Part shown: one piece after another, positions 10,960 to 47,047 of the stretch
How positions within the stretch are numbered: the first letter of the stretch is position 1
Layout: each line of letters begins with the position of its first letter
Source: Cynocephalus volans
Taxonomy: Eukaryota > Chordata > Mammalia > Dermoptera > Cynocephalidae
Direction of reading: 5' to 3'
Assembly: GCF_027409185.1 (NCBI RefSeq)
Contig: NC_084463.1
Coordinates: forward strand, 52,632,907 to 52,696,906
Length of the DNA: 64,000 nt
Notes under the pieces: model-generated
The model's input: only the letters and a program-made list of their open reading frames with translations
Databases searched by the model: none
What the model was told of the DNA's origin: nothing
Made by a program: the position numbers and the translations under genes

Positions 10960-12200
10960 GTAAACAACATGCTCCACAATCATGGATGTGTTAAATAAAC
11001 CAAAAGAGACAGTAGAAACACTAACATGACTGAAAATGAAAATATAATGTACAAAATTTGGAAGCAAATTAAACTGAAACTTACAGGTAAGTCTATAGAT
11101 GTAAATATTTATATTAAAAAAAGAATGATCGCAAGTCAGTAATCTAAACTTACATGTGAAGACACTGAAAGAGGAAGATCAAGTAAAGGTTAAAGTAAGC
11201 AGAAGGAAGAAAAGAACCATGGCTGCAGGAGATAAGAATGAAGTACATAATGGGAAAAGAAAAAAGAACAGAACACCAAAACTAGGTTCATGAGAGATTT
11301 AAAAACTGACCAATACTTAGCTAGACCACAGAGAGATAAAGAGAGATAGAGAGACAGAGATAGAGAGAGATGTACCATCAACTCTTCCCAAATTCTCCCC
11401 AAAATAACTGTTGTAGAGATGCTTTTTCATTCATCCCCTGCATCAGTGTTATTATGGTACCAAGATTCTACAAAGACATTACAAGCAAAGAAAAGTTCAG
11501 AAGAATGTATCTTGTGAATATAGTTGCAAAATTCGGTAAAAATATGAAAGTAAATAGAATGATGCAACATATAAAAATTATGCCCCCTGTCAATGTTTCA
11601 TATATCCCAGGACTACATGTTTGGTTAATAGAAAAAAACTTACATATTACAACACACTATAAAAATAAATTAATAAGCAAAACCACACAACATTTCAATA
11701 GATGGACAAAACAAAGTCCAACATCCTTCTGGGAAGAAAACATTCAACAAAGGAGGAATAGAAGGGAACATCTTCAAACTGATGAAGAGCATATGAAAAA
11801 CCCACCGCTCACACTATTTTTATTGGTGAAAGTTCACATGCTTATTTTCTAAGATTGGGAGCAAGAGAAACAATCCACACTCGAGACACCTTTTCATCAT
11901 TGTACTAGACAGAAAACCTGGCAACAGGTAAATATAAGGCATCTAGATTGGAAAGTACAATTTTCTGTATTTTCAGTTGACATGTTTTTGCATGTAGAAA
12001 AGTATAAGGAATTAATAAAAAAACTGTTAGAGTTCTGAAAAGTAAGCAAAGACAAGATCAATATACAAAAATCAAATGTATTTATGTACAAAAAAATAAA
12101 CAATAGAAATATAAAATTGAAGAAACACTTCTAGTTAAAATAGAATCAAAATAAAATACTTAGAATTAAGTTTAACAATAGAAGTGTATACTTGAACAGG
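10960..12200 (+). mobile_element. Old L1 ORF2 remnant (sense)
   Basis: A decayed L1 reverse transcriptase region is readable on the + strand. Examples are the ATTACAAGCAAAGAAAA block near 11480 and the CAATAGATGGACAAAACAAAG block near 11696. A 160-codon frame (11370-11852) crosses it but is not an intact L1 protein. Confidence 0.55.
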
Positions 12201-12212
12201 TAAAGCTACAAT

Positions 12213-12512
12213 AGGTGGCTAGTGTGGAAACACTTAGGTATCATCCCTGAGCCTCATCTCCTTGGAGGAGAGAACTTTACCTTCTTAGGTGAAGAAAGGG
12301 GATTGCATTATTGGTTTATATGTTAATAAAGGTGGGCTAAGGTGTGCACACCCAAATGTGTTACTGTCTCCATTTTTGTGGACAGAAGTTAGAGAGGGAA
12401 TGACAAACATTCTCCAGAGTGTGAAAGATCAGGCAGTGACTCCCGCCACCCAATCCCTGACAATCATCCTGTGTTTAAAGGATCCGCACATACCATACCA
12501 ATAAGTGTTTAA
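12213..12512 (+). repeat. Unclassified interspersed repeat, copy 2
   Basis: Homologous, in opposite orientation, to 6225-6478. It carries the same core (TACTGTCTCCATTTTTGTGG) and a TTTAAAGGATCC block. Possibly a solo LTR; ends are not defined well enough to score a target duplication. Confidence 0.6.
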
Positions 12513-12864
12513 GAGAGAGGCATGGGATTTAGGAGTTCAAGGGTGTAGGTCTGTAGGTTCTAAGGTCTGAGACAAGAAGGCTGTGGTAAGACCAAGGCTG
12601 AGCCCCTGGATCTGCAATTAGAATCACTGAGGGGAAGTTGAAGAATCAAAGAAAATATAGGAATTTAAACAATGCAGGAAATAAATCAGGAAAAGAGAAA
12701 ACCAGGGATAGGTTTTAGGCATGACCACAGCCTCTCAGACATCCCATTCACACACCCCCAATGTTCGCCCTTCTTTTACTCTGCCCCACACTCTGACACT
12801 CAAGCCCATATCAACTCTGATTTCTCAAGGTAGGCATTTTTGCACTTTCTGTCATTTTTCTTTG

Positions 12865-12950
12865 TTTGGTGTCTGGCCAGTAATGGGATCTGAATTCTTG
12901 ATGTTTGTGTTATCAGCACCACATTCTCCCAAGTGAGCTAACAAGTAAGC
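12865..12950 (-). mobile_element. tRNA-Ile-like SINE
   Basis: On the - strand it reads TTAGCTCACTTGGGAGAA, GTGGTGCTGATAACAC and then a degenerate B box with CAGATCCCATTACTGGCC. The GATAAC core identifies the isoleucine-tRNA-like family. Confidence 0.75.
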
Positions 12951-13065
12951 CCTATTTCCTGTTTTAAGGGGAACTTCAACATAGCAGAAACTTTGATAAA
13001 CCCCTGTAAAGATCTCCTTGCCTGTATTGCTGCAGAAAACAGAGAATAGGCAAAGTTCATGTCCA

Positions 13066-13066
<1 letters not shown>

Positions 13067-13110
<44 letters not shown>
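13067..13110 (+). repeat. (CA)n microsatellite
   Basis: A simple CA alternation of about 44 bases. Confidence 0.95.
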
Positions 13111-13111
<1 letters not shown>

Positions 13112-13434
13112 CCCAAATTACTAAAATTTGATTTAGTGAAGGGACAGATGGGTTAATGGAAAATGGGAACTTCTGAGCAATTAATTATCAGACACTGTAA
13201 ATGTATATTGGCACGAGGATTAAGAAATGCATCTACCCTATGACCACGCTATTTTATTTCACTATACACTAGAGCAGTTTTTCTAACTGTGTAATACAGT
13301 GCATTGAGATGCACAAATTAGTTTACTGGATGAGATCGAACATCTCAATGTTTTGAGAGAAAATTACCATGTCGATTTTTTTTAACACATTTAAAATAAA
13401 ATAGAGATATGATCATTTTCATACTTTATTATTT

Positions 13435-15118
13435 TTTCTTCTTTTAAAATTTGAATCATAATTGATTATACATATGTTGATCAAATCAGTATTACTAGTA
13501 TGTATATTGTTACAAATCACACTTATTCTTTATGGACAACGGGCCAATCTCTCCCCATCCTTCTCTACCTCCCCCTCTCCCCTCCCAATACCCTAGATTT
13601 CTTTTCTCCTTCTGAAAGAGTAATGGTTACTCTAGTGATTTGTTGCCTAGATGATCTGTCCAATGCTGAGAGGTGAGTTCAGGTCCCCCAGTATTACCAT
13701 AGAGCAGATGCTTCCTCTGTCACTCTGGAATGGGTCTGTGGAGAGAAACATCCTCTTCTTTTCTTTGGCCTCTGCCTGTTACTCTCCTTGTGTCAATGCA
13801 CTCCAGTGACTGGAAGACTGTCTGCATGGTGGTTGTGATGTCAAACCACTTTTGTGGCAGCTGTGATTACTGTGGTAGCTAAGGTGGGCCACCCACATGG
13901 AGGTGATATTTTGGGCATGCTCCTTGGCCCTGCCAGAGTGCCTGGTTGTGGGCAGGGAACCCAGTCCCTGGATCCATACCCCCGGCCCCTGGGCAGGGTC
14001 TCAAGGCACTGGCGGTGTGCCTGGTTGTGAGAGTGGATTCTGGTTTCCAGCTCCATACCCCAGGCCCTGAGGCAGGTCCCCTATGTGCTGGGGGTGTGCA
14101 GGGATGTGTGCAGAGTGTCTGATCCTCAGCTCCATACCTCAGGTCCCTGGGCAGGCCCCAAGATGTTGGTGGTGTCCTTGAGCTGAAAGTAATTATTTGT
14201 CCTTTGCTTACTTCTAAAACAGGTTAGAGCCAGCCCATGGCTCACTTGGGAGAGCGTGGTGCTGATAACACCGAGTCAAGGGTTAAGATCCCCTTACCAG
14301 TCATCCTCAAAAAAGGTGTGGGGAGTGTGGTGCAGATAAAATGGGTTAACTTCGTGTGGGAACCAGTACTTGAGCTGTGTGGTTAGGCTAAATTGCTACT
14401 TCGCTGCTGTTCCTCTAGGGAAGAATTTGTGTGCTGCTCAGGGTTTAATGGTTGACCTTATAGGTACTTCCAGCTCTCCAGAGACCTGGTGCACCTGGGT
14501 TGTATAGAAATTCTGATCTGGGCCTGAGTCTTTTCATCAAATTGCACCCCATGCAATTCTATATTCCTCACTAGTCTCCTCTGAGTGGTCCTGCACTGAT
14601 TGGGGTGTGGATTGGCTGTGCTTGCTGTGAGACACTGTTCTTCCAGTGGGCCCTTCTCCCCCACTGATCATGCTCCAAACATTTCCCATGTGACAGGCCC
14701 TGCACCAGTCCCTTGCAGTGACTCACCAGCCTCTGAATGGCTCCTCGCTCCTGCGTGGGTCCACAGGAACCCTATTTGTGGTCTTGCTGTCTTCATGTCC
14801 ACCAAGTCCCTCTTGTCCCCTGCTGCCTTTAAGCAACTCCATCCTAATAGCACAGCTTCAGCTTCTGCTGGCTCATGCTCCATGTGCTCAGCAGCTCCAG
14901 CCTTAGAGCAGCTGCAGCCCAAATTGCTATGCATTTTTTCTTTCTCTCCTCATGGCTTTACTACCTTTGTTAACCCCGTAGGTCTGTAGGTCTCTTCTCC
15001 TCTTCCCCAGAGCTCCAGCAGCCTTGGGTTGGCAGTTGTTACATTTTTATAGTTGCAAATTCATTGATTTTGGGAAGAGAGTGACGCTGGGGACCGTCTA
15101 TCCCACCATCTTCACCGG
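13435..15118 (-). mobile_element. L1 with large internal deletion, 5' end present
   Basis: Read on the - strand it starts near 15118 with the L1 5' end (CCGGTGAAGATGGTGGGATAG-like; compare 56824-56860) and continues through a GC-rich 5' UTR. It then jumps to a short endonuclease-domain fragment near 13620-13700 (CCTAGATGATCTGTCCAAT on the + strand) and to 3' UTR-like sequence (13435-13600). ORF1 and most of ORF2 are absent. A tRNA-Ile-like SINE is nested at 14226-14312. Confidence 0.65.
14226..14312 (+). mobile_element. tRNA-Ile-like SINE
   Basis: CCATGGCTCACTTGGGAGAG (A box), GTGGTGCTGATAACACCGAG and GGGTTAAGATCCCC (degenerate B box), then CCAGTCATCCTC and an A-run. This is the best-preserved copy of the GATAAC family in the window. 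Confidence 0.85.
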
Positions 15119-15399
15119 AAATCGATTTTTGCACACTTAAAATGCACGTTTATAAATAGACACAGGTTTGTATCACCTATACCAGGCCCGCATTGGAATT
15201 TCACCATTACTGCCACAATGTCTCAGGTGGTCAAACCAACATCTAATAAAAGTCAAAATTCCACATTTGTGGAATAGAGACAAGTCTATTGCGTGTGTAG
15301 AGACCAGTCTTGATCGAACAAGGACTGATATCCCGGGAACAGTATACCGTGCAAGGAAAATTTTTAAAAAAATTTCTCGTTTGTTTCTAATGTAGAGCG

Positions 15400-15960
15400 C
15401 CATAGTATTTGGGGAAATGTTGTGTCACTGACCACGAACGTCACAGGCACAGGACTAAAAAGGTCTTGTGGGTTTCTTCTGCGCATGTGCGTCATCGCTC
15501 TCCCTGCTATCTGGGAAATGTAGTTTTGCCTTGGAATGACGTCACCCTAGCAGGACTCCTATGGAACAGGACTGTCAGGGTTTCTACTGCGCATGTGCAG
15601 CTCCGCGGCACTCCGCCATCTTTTGTATGGAGATTCCGGTGGCTGTGGCTGTCAGCGCGCTGCTCCTCAGATCTTGGGGTTGGACTGTGCTTCTCTGAAG
15701 GTGGGTGCGGAAGTGAAAGAGGGGCCCCGAGGGCCTAGGAGGATCCAGCACGTGGAGGGGCATAAGCGCCGTGGGCCTCGGGCGGGCGGGGCCTGACGTG
15801 CGGCGCCAGCGAGGACTTGGGCCGGGCCGGGGAAGGGGCGCCCGGGCTGCGCTTTCCACGACGGCTCCTTCAGAGGACGGCGCTGCCGGATGGCGGGCGT
15901 GCGCTGCAAGTGTGCAGAAGCCGGTTCCACATGTCCCAGGACGGGGGATCAGGTCCAACG
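15400..15960 (+). promoter_or_regulatory. CpG-rich promoter of the zinc-finger gene
   Basis: CpG density rises sharply here and nowhere else nearby. Visible sites are NRF1-like GCGCATGTGC at 15481-15490 and again at 15589-15598, a full palindromic CRE TGACGTCA at 15537-15544, a ZNF143-like ACTACATTTCCCAG on the - strand (15511-15525), and YY1-like CCGCCATCTT at 15613-15622. NRF1, ZNF143 and YY1 sites next to the start are common in KRAB-ZNF promoters, and no TATA box is needed. Confidence 0.75.
15610..15700 (+). other. Non-coding first exon (5' UTR) of the zinc-finger gene
   Basis: The segment after the YY1-like site ends in CTCTGAAG followed by GTGGGT at 15701, a good splice donor. Such short GC-rich 5' UTR exons are standard for KRAB-ZNF genes. 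The exact start is not visible; 15610 is a guess based on the YY1-like site. Confidence 0.55.
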
Positions 15961-18576
15961 TGGCCACAGGAACTTGTGTGGGGGTGTGTGAAGACAGCGA
16001 GACTGGGAGGTGTGCGGGAGGCCACATTCCAGCTCCGCCGTCCAGGAACCTGGTACCGACCTGTGGGACAATCTCTTTACCCCTTTGTAACATAAGCGTG
16101 TTGATATTCATGTATTGCCCCAAATTCCCAGAGAAATAATTGTGAGGTGTGTGCAGACTAAGTGTTACTCTGTGGCAGTTGTGTTTGTAGGGTTTCTTGG
16201 TGTCTCTTCAGGATGTCAAGTTTCTGTCCCCTCCTGCACTCTGCAACCTGCATAGCGCTCCTGGTCTGAGTTTACAGACATTGGTAGCAGACCAAGGTTT
16301 CAGGGACAGTGATTTTTAGCAGGAACATTGGGGCATAGGATGACATTCTAGTTTTGTTTGGGGTACAGGAGCTGTGACAGAGTTTGCAGGCGGGCGCCCT
16401 ATGAATATGATTAGGAATCCCACCTGGGAGAACATGACTGTGGCCTGAACCCTCTCAGGACAGCTTCAGAGCAGAGACAAAGGAGTCCCAGAGAGGCGTA
16501 GCTTTCACAGCCCACGCAGTTATTCGCTTACAGTGCACAAAAGTTGCCGTTCAGCTATCTCATTCAGTAGCTACCTGAGACGAGGAGGTAGTGGAAAGTT
16601 TAGGCCAACTTTCAAAAGGGAGAGTGCATTTGAGAAGAATAGGCATGGACGTAGGAAATTTTACTCACTGAAGAGGTTTTGAAGGTGTTTTGTTGGGTAC
16701 AGGAATAACCTGTCGTAGCTGAGAGGATCTGTCTGCAGTGCTCTCTGAACACACTCCCATTCCTTCAGTCTTCCCTCGTTGGTCCTAGTGTCTGAGCTCT
16801 CTGAAACGCAGCCTATCACCAATTTTGGCATCTAGAGATATGCTGATGGTGTTATATTTTCCTAGTTTCTTGTAGTTTAGGAATATTTTGCCAGGTATTT
16901 TTATCTTGGAAGAAAAGTGAAAATAAGTTGATATGAGGAAATGTGAGTTGCCCAGGGTGACATGATTTGTTGGTGTTAGATATCCTGACTTTATGCCTAT
17001 TGTTCTCCATTTTGCCACACTTCCATCAAAACAATTGTTTGTTCACTGTTGAGATAAATTGTGTAACGCTGAAGTCAACTTAGAACAATGTATGCTTTAA
17101 CATACATTGCCATAAACGTCCCTATCCTTTTTTGATTTCCAGTCCTTTCTGTGGATCACATCACCACAAAGAGTAAATAACATAAGTACTTCCCTTTAAT
17201 GTCAGTATGCTGTTCTTGAAAATCACAAATTTAGCCGATGTATATATAGGAGTCAACTTTACATTACTTAAACGGGAAAATCGGAATCCTAGTATGCTTC
17301 AAAAACTTCATGGAGAGATCCATATTTTCTTTAATTATTTTTTTCCATGAACCTTAGAAAGTACCCTTGTACAGCTCACTACTAACTTATAAGAAACAGA
17401 CCCTTTTTATGTTTTTATAGTAAATAACTTCTTCATGATATTAAAAAAACAAAAAACCAGAAAATCTTACATCATAGTTTACTGATAGGCAAACAATTGC
17501 TTTTTTTTCTTTTTTTGGTTCACATGGCCTGCATTAGAGCCAGGAAACTCAATGAAGTCCTCTTAATTGACATTCCTTGTAATTTTCAAAACTTCTCCCT
17601 GTGGTTGTGAAGGTATACTGATTGTATTTGACATGTAATTTAATGCTTTCTATGCCACATAATTTTATTCAAAATATACTGAGTTCTGGGGGCTTAGGTG
17701 TATCATTTAGTATTTGCCATGTAAGGAACAAATCAAAACCCAAATTGCTTAAAAAACCCAGCCATTTTATTATCTTATAGTCCTAGGAATCCACATTTTC
17801 AGTGTGTTTAGCTGGGCAGTTCAGCTTTAGTCACCTGGTGACTTGACTGAGGATGGTTGATTCAAGATGATTTCATTCACATATCCTGTGGTTTGTGCTG
17901 GGCCCTGTGTCTCCAAAAGTGTAGCCCCAGGCTTCTTCACACTGTGATTGTGTTTAAGAAGGCAAACACCAGTGACCAGTACTTATCAAACTTGTGTTTG
18001 CATGACCTTTGCTAATGTGCCACTGGCAAAAGCAAGTCACATAGCAAAGCCCCGTACTTTGTTAGAGCATACTTCATGAGGGTTTGTGTGCAGGGAGATC
18101 CGTCACTGGGTAATGTTACTAGAATAGTGTACCAAAAGAAATATACATAATGTATATTTCAAACCTATATAATCATGGGCAAAAGATGTTGGATTGCAAG
18201 ATGCATACTTAACAGCTATTTAGGTACATATAAATAAGATTTGTTATAGTGGAAACACTTATCTGCAGTCGTGTGTGGAGTCATTGATATGAAAGTAGTT
18301 AATATAGCCTAACTATATTTCTATAGCATTAGCTTTAGTAATGACACAATGTGTTTTTCTTTAGTTTAAATAATGAAGTCGTATTTTGGGTAACGTTGAT
18401 CCTTGCTGAATCAGTAGGTAATGTATGTTTTCATTAACCCCAAAATAAATTGTGTACCTAATGTGTATCAATTAATGTACTTGCAGATGCATGTTTTATG
18501 AGTCTTTCTTGCACCTTATCGACCATAAAGGATTGTTGTCTCACTGGGAGGCTTTTTGTTTGTTTGTCTTTTCCAG
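15701..18576 (+). other. Intron 1 of the zinc-finger gene
   Basis: It runs from the GTGGGT donor to the TTTGTCTTTTCCAG acceptor. It has a GC-rich start, then AT-rich unique-looking sequence. One member of a duplicated segment lies at 17671-17905. No other gene is seen. Confidence 0.55.
17671..17905 (+). repeat. Intronic duplicated segment, copy 1
   Basis: It aligns in the same orientation with 19202-19461, starting with AAAATATACTGAGTTCT and ending with TCCTGTGG-TTGTG. Similarity is moderate with small indels. The pair could be a local duplication or two insertions of one ancient repeat. Confidence 0.65.
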
Positions 18577-18684
18577 CTAATGTGTAGAGAGATTTGGGCA
18601 GGAGAATCCAGGGTCAAGCCACAACAGTCCTCTCCTCAATCCACTCCATTCCCTCCTTTCCCAGCTAAGCTCCCAGACTGCACT

Positions 18685-41850
<23,166 letters not shown>

Positions 41851-44389
41851 ATGACAGGTCTTGTAGTGGAATTCCCCCTAAGAGACAGAAAAGAATTCAC
41901 ACAAAGGAAAGTCTCAGTGAATTTAATTTGTATGGGGAAAGATTTTGCCAGAAGTCATACCTGAAGACATCAGAGAACTTATGTCGAGAAGACCTGTAAA
42001 TATACAGTTGTCCTCAGGTATTGAAGATTGTCTTGAGGATCCCGTATTGATATAAAGATTTGCTGATGCTCAAGACCTTTCTGTAAATGGTATAGTTTTT
42101 GTGTATAACCAATTCAATTCCTGCTATGTACTTTACATCTTGTGTAGGTTACTTATAATAATGGAAGAAATGTGAATACTATGTAAATAGTTGTTATACC
42201 ATGTTGTTTTTCAGTTGTAGAATTATTTCATTTATTTAACATTTTTATTTATTTTTGAGGATTTTTGATAAGTAGTTGCTTGAATCACCAGATTTGTAAC
42301 TGTCAGATATGGAGAGAGGAGTGTAATGAGACTGAAAACATCTTTTCTCCAAAGTCTCAAGGCTGTGTATGGTTAGAGCACTGTTACTTATAGCATTGTG
42401 CTCATAAAACAAAGGATCCCCAGACAAGCCACACATGAAAAAATAAATAAAAATAAAAATGGAATCACATCATAGCAGGCACTAGAGAATTTACAGTGGG
42501 GAAAAATTCTGTATGGATTGGACTGACTGTCTTTTTAAAATAAAACCACTCTTTCCTCTTGTATGCATAGCCTGCAATCTGAGCATTCCATGATTGCTTG
42601 GATGACCATGTAGTTTAACTCTGTTCAAGGGAATGTAGATATAAGTGATGACCATTACTTCCAGCTCAGGCACCAAAATAAAAATTTCCATTCAGTTCCT
42701 GATTTCTAATGTTTTCTGAGACTGAATGAAGATGACTCTTGGGTGGAGTTGGGGACCACAGGTGCGAGAAATCCACCCTAATTTAAAATAGAAGGGATTA
42801 AAGATATCAGAGATATTCTCACCACTATCTGAAGACCACCATTTATACATTATATAAGAAAATATTTCCTTGTTGAACCGTTTTATGTGTGGTCGGTTTG
42901 CATTACAGCACAACCAGCCCTCTCCAGCTAAATGATTTTATAAACTTTCTGAGAGAAGTTACCAGTCCTTGTATATGGGAAGAGAATCTTGTGTTGTCAC
43001 CTTTTATACCCAAATCAGTTTATGGGAAAATCAAATTATGGGGAGAAACAATGCAGTAAATATGAGATATCTTCTTGGGACAGATCATTGAATAGTGAAA
43101 ATAAAGTTAAATATTTTTCTAAGTCTCTTTAATGTGTCAAAGCTTTAAACAAAAGTCTCACACTTTGTCAGAATGTGAAATGAAGATCAAAATGTCCATG
43201 CAAAGTTTCAAATAGAAATGGTAAATGGAGTATTAAAAATATTTTTAACATTTTGAGTGTTACCAATATTTAAATATGACTGGTAACATTGCCTGCCAGG
43301 GGATATTTGTCTTTGGAGACATTTTTGGTTGTCATAACCGAAGGTTGGGAGTTGCTACTCCATTTACTGGGAAGAAGACACAGATGTTGCTAAACAGCCT
43401 ACAATGCACAAAAAAGCCACCTCACATATAAAACACTTATGCATACGAATTTGTTAAAAATTTATGTTAATGAAACCAACATGACTGCGGGTATGTGTAC
43501 ACTTATTATAATAAAAATCGTTTGGTTGACTTACTTCAGGATTTTTGACATTAACTGCCACTCTAACTTCTGTATGTTTTATTAAATATATTGTCTAAAG
43601 TACTGCATTACATAGATTTTTTTCTACTCTCCTATTATAGGTAAATTTGTATGACAGGTATTACAAAACTAAGTAAAGGTAATTTTTTTCTGGTATTTGA
43701 TGCTAATGCAGAGCCATTCTCTGGGGTGAATAGAAACTTTTTAAGTGAATGCACAAATTCACAGGCAAATAATTGTAAACAACTTGTTTGAACTTACTTA
43801 AAGAGCCGTGAACAATAGTAGTTTTATTTTACTCAGTGAAAAGCAGCATCTGGAAGGAATAGTTATACTTTATACCTATTCATATTTTTTAATGGTGCCA
43901 AATCACAGGTATGAGTGTGTACTACATGCCCTACAGCTAAGACATCTTTTGTGTTTCTATTTGCTGTCATGGAGTTCTATTTTGTGTCTTGCCACTAACA
44001 GGTAAATTCTGGCTCCTCTTGTGTATTGGCTTGTGCATGGCTCTTCTTGTATATAGACCTTCAGACATAGAGATGGCCCCAGAGCCTTTCATCTGAGGAG
44101 TCCTCAAGTCTGTGGTGACTCTCTCTGCCCTCAGAGCCCTTGGGGTGGAGGAAACCTAAGCCCCGAAGGAGGGGTAAGAGCAAGTAAGACAAAATGGTAT
44201 CCAGCATAGAACCTGAGGGGTGTAGTTAGAGGTAGAGGCTCCGGGATCCTTTTGGGGAGGGAGGTCATTTCCATTGCTACCATTTGGTCCTCAAATATCT
44301 GGTAATAGTGGGCAGAGAGTACAGCACCATCTTTTATTTCTCATTTTTCATTCTAATCTTTATTATTTTCTTCTTTCTGTTTTGGGAGG
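41851..44389 (+). other. Probable 3' UTR and downstream flank
   Basis: No further gene recognised. AATAAA copies occur at 42442-42447 and near 43099 and could end the transcript. The first may instead be the A-rich tail of a degenerate tRNA-SINE-like block (about 42360-42460, with GGTTAGAGCACTG and AAAGGATCCCC). The stretch 43800-44389 looks unique, with a GC-rich patch around 44080-44280. Confidence 0.4.
43296..43445 (+). mobile_element. MER5A-like hAT DNA transposon fossil
   Basis: GGAGACATTTTTGGTTGTCA, then GTTGCTACT and TGTTGCTAAACAGCCTACAATGCACA-type sequence (split here to keep it short) match the non-autonomous MER5A element, which dates from early placental mammals. Confidence 0.8.
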
Positions 44390-45017
44390 TTTAAATTTCC
44401 ACCTTTAACAAGGTTTTTTGTTGGAAGGTTAGGTCTTTGAGTTCAGATCTTTCCTTTCTAAAATGTGTACATTTACAAATAGAAATTTTACTCTAAGCCC
44501 TTTTTTACTTTTGATATGTTGTATTGCTGTTTTCAATCTGAAAATATTTCAAATTTCATTGTCATCTTTATGGCTCACTGGCAGTTTGGGAGTTTGTTTA
44601 ACTTCCACGTAATTGTGAACTACTGAAATATTCAGTTATAAATTTTCTGTTTAAACTTATTGTGGTCAGAGAACATACACTGTATGATTTCAATCCTCAA
44701 ATTTATTGATGATATTTTGTGGTCTTGCAAATGGTCTTTTCTGGAGTATGTTCCAAGGGCTTGGATAGATTGAGTATTCTGTTTTTGGGTGTTGTGTCTA
44801 TATATACATATCTGTGAATTCAACTTGTTTTATAATGTTTTCCAAGACTTCTATATCCTTCTCAGTCTTTTGCCTAATTGGTCTATCGATTATCAAAAGT
44901 TGCACTTCACATATCTAAATATTTACATCAGTGTATTTCACCCTTAATTTCTTCTCTAATTATTTTTATTTGATGTTGAACTTATTCCTTTGGTGCATGT
45001 ATACCTATAATTTTTTT
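44390..45017 (-). mobile_element. Ancient L1 fragment (antisense), outermost layer of the nest
   Basis: Antisense L1 endonuclease-region sequence (TTTGATGTTGAACTTATTCC, TTGGTGCATG) continues at 61282 (GGTGTCCTACTGG) once the 16.2-kb insertion is removed. It is much more diverged than the L1 inside it. Confidence 0.7.
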
Positions 45018-46709
45018 AACTTAATTTTATTTTGTCAATATAGAATGTGGTTGATTATTGTGGCCAATTACTGAAACCTCGCTCCCCTCCTCCCTCTCCC
45101 CCTTCACTCCCAACAATGTCCTTTCTGTTTGCTTGTTGCATCAACTTCAAGGAATTGTAATTGTTGTATCTTCTTCCCTCCCTCCTGGTTGTTTGTATAT
45201 TTATTTATTGATTTTTAGCTCCCACAAATAAGTGAGAAGCTGATATTTCTCTTTCTGTGCCTGAGTTGTTTCACTTAATATAATTCTAGGTCCATCCATG
45301 TCATTGCAAATGGTAGTATTTCATTATTTTTATAGCAGAGTAGTATTCCATTGTGTACACATACCACATTTTCCATATCCACTCATCTGATGATGGACAT
45401 TTGGCTGGTTCCAACTCTTAGGTATTGTAAAGAGTGCTGCAATGAATATTGGAGAACTGGTATATCTGTGACTTGATGATTTCCATTCTTCTGGGTATAT
45501 TCCCAGCAGTGGGATAGCTGGGTCATATGGTAGGTCTACCTGCAATTGTTTGAGGAACATCCATACCATTTCCCATAGAGGCTGCACCATTTTGCAGTAC
45601 CACCAACAATGTATGAGAGTTCCTTTTTCTGTGCCACCTCGCCAGCATTTATTGTTCAGTCTTTTGGATATTAGCCATCCTAAGTGGGGTGAGATGGTAT
45701 CTCAGTGTGGTTTTGATTTACATTTCCCAAATGCTGAGTGATGTTGAGCATTTTTTCATGTATCTGTTGACCATTTGTATATCTTCCTTTGAGAAATGCC
45801 TATTTAGTTCTTTAGCCCACTTTTTAATTGGGTTTCTTGTTTTTTTTCTTGTAAAGTTGTTTGAGTTCCTTGTATATTCTGGATATTAATCCTTTGTCAG
45901 ATGTATATTTTGCAAGTATTTTTTCCATCTCTTGGTTTTCTTTTAACTCTGTTAATTGTTTGTTTTGCTGTGCAGAAGCTTTTTAGTTTGATGTAATCCC
46001 ATTTGTTTATTTTTCCTTTGGTTTCCCGTGCTTTTGGGGTCATTCATGAAGTCTGTGTCCAGTCCTACTTCCTGAAGTGTTTCTCCTATGTTTTCTTTAA
46101 GAAGTTTTATTGTTTCAGGGTGTATATTTAATTCTTAAATCCATTTTGAGTTGATTGTAGTATATAGTGGGCAGTATGGGTCTAGTTAGACTCTCTTGCA
46201 TATTGATATCCAGTTCTCCCAGCACCATTTACTGAAGAGGCAGTCTCTTCCCCAGTGTATAGGCTTAGTGCCTTTGTCAAAGATCAGATGGCTGTAGGTG
46301 TGTGGGTTGATTACTGGATTCTCTATTCTATTCCATTAGCCAGTGTGTCTGTTTTTATGCCAGTACCATGCTGTTTTGGTTATTATAGCTTTGTACTATA
46401 GTTTAAAGTCAGGTAGTGTTATGCCTCCAGCTTTATTTTTTTTGCTCAGCATTGCTTTGGCTATGTATGGTCTTTTGTTACTCTATATAAATATCTGGAT
46501 AGTTTTTTCCATTTCTGAGAATAATGTCTTTGGAATTTTGATGGGGATTGCATTGAATTTGTATATCACTTTGAGTAGTATGGGCATTTTCACAATGTTG
46601 ATTCTTCCAATCCAAGAGCATGGGATATCTTTCCATCTTCTTGTATCCTCTTTAATTTCCATCAGCAGTCGTTTTTAGTTCTCATTATAGAGAATTTTCA
46701 CATCCTTGT
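45018..46709 (-). pseudogene. Split L1: ORF2 C-terminus and 3' UTR
   Basis: The - strand frame 45330-45590 reads [20 protein letters not shown] and matches the L1 at 27429-27812. T-rich complement of the poly(A) tail starts the segment. The L1 breaks at CACATCCTTG, where the provirus begins. Confidence 0.85.
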
Positions 46710-47047
46710 TGAAAGAAAGTGAGCTGAGATGCTGGGTACCATTCAAGCTTTATTAAAGAAAGTAACCTGTAGAGCTGTGCTCAGAGTGGTACAGGGCCCA
46801 TGGCTGCCCTGAAAATGGTGGACAGCTCAACAATGGGTTTGTGAGAGTGGGTGTGAAGCGTACAGGGGGAGGGTCCATTAGGTTGATGTAACTGGGCGGA
46901 GAATTTGCACCGATGCAGATGCCAGAAACTTGTTTCTAAGTCAGGAGGCTTGTAAAGGGAACGGGGTATGAGAGGGGAGGAGGGGGGTGGTGCCATTTTG
47001 TACTTGGGCTTGTCTAAATTGGCACTGGTTATGTTGCATATTGATTA
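46710..47047 (-). repeat. 3' LTR of provirus B
   Basis: Its + strand start TGAAAGAAAGTGAGCTGAG matches 52922 onward. On the - strand an AATAAAG signal lies near 46752. The U3 end shares GCAACATAACCAGTGCCA with provirus A. Purine-rich AAAAGGCAGGAATAAT, the likely polypurine tract, adjoins it. Confidence 0.9.

Noticed and set aside
15584..16123. 179-codon - strand and overlapping + strand frames in the promoter
   Set aside because: Long frames arise by chance in CpG-rich DNA because stop codons are rare; they overlap on both strands and show no domain.
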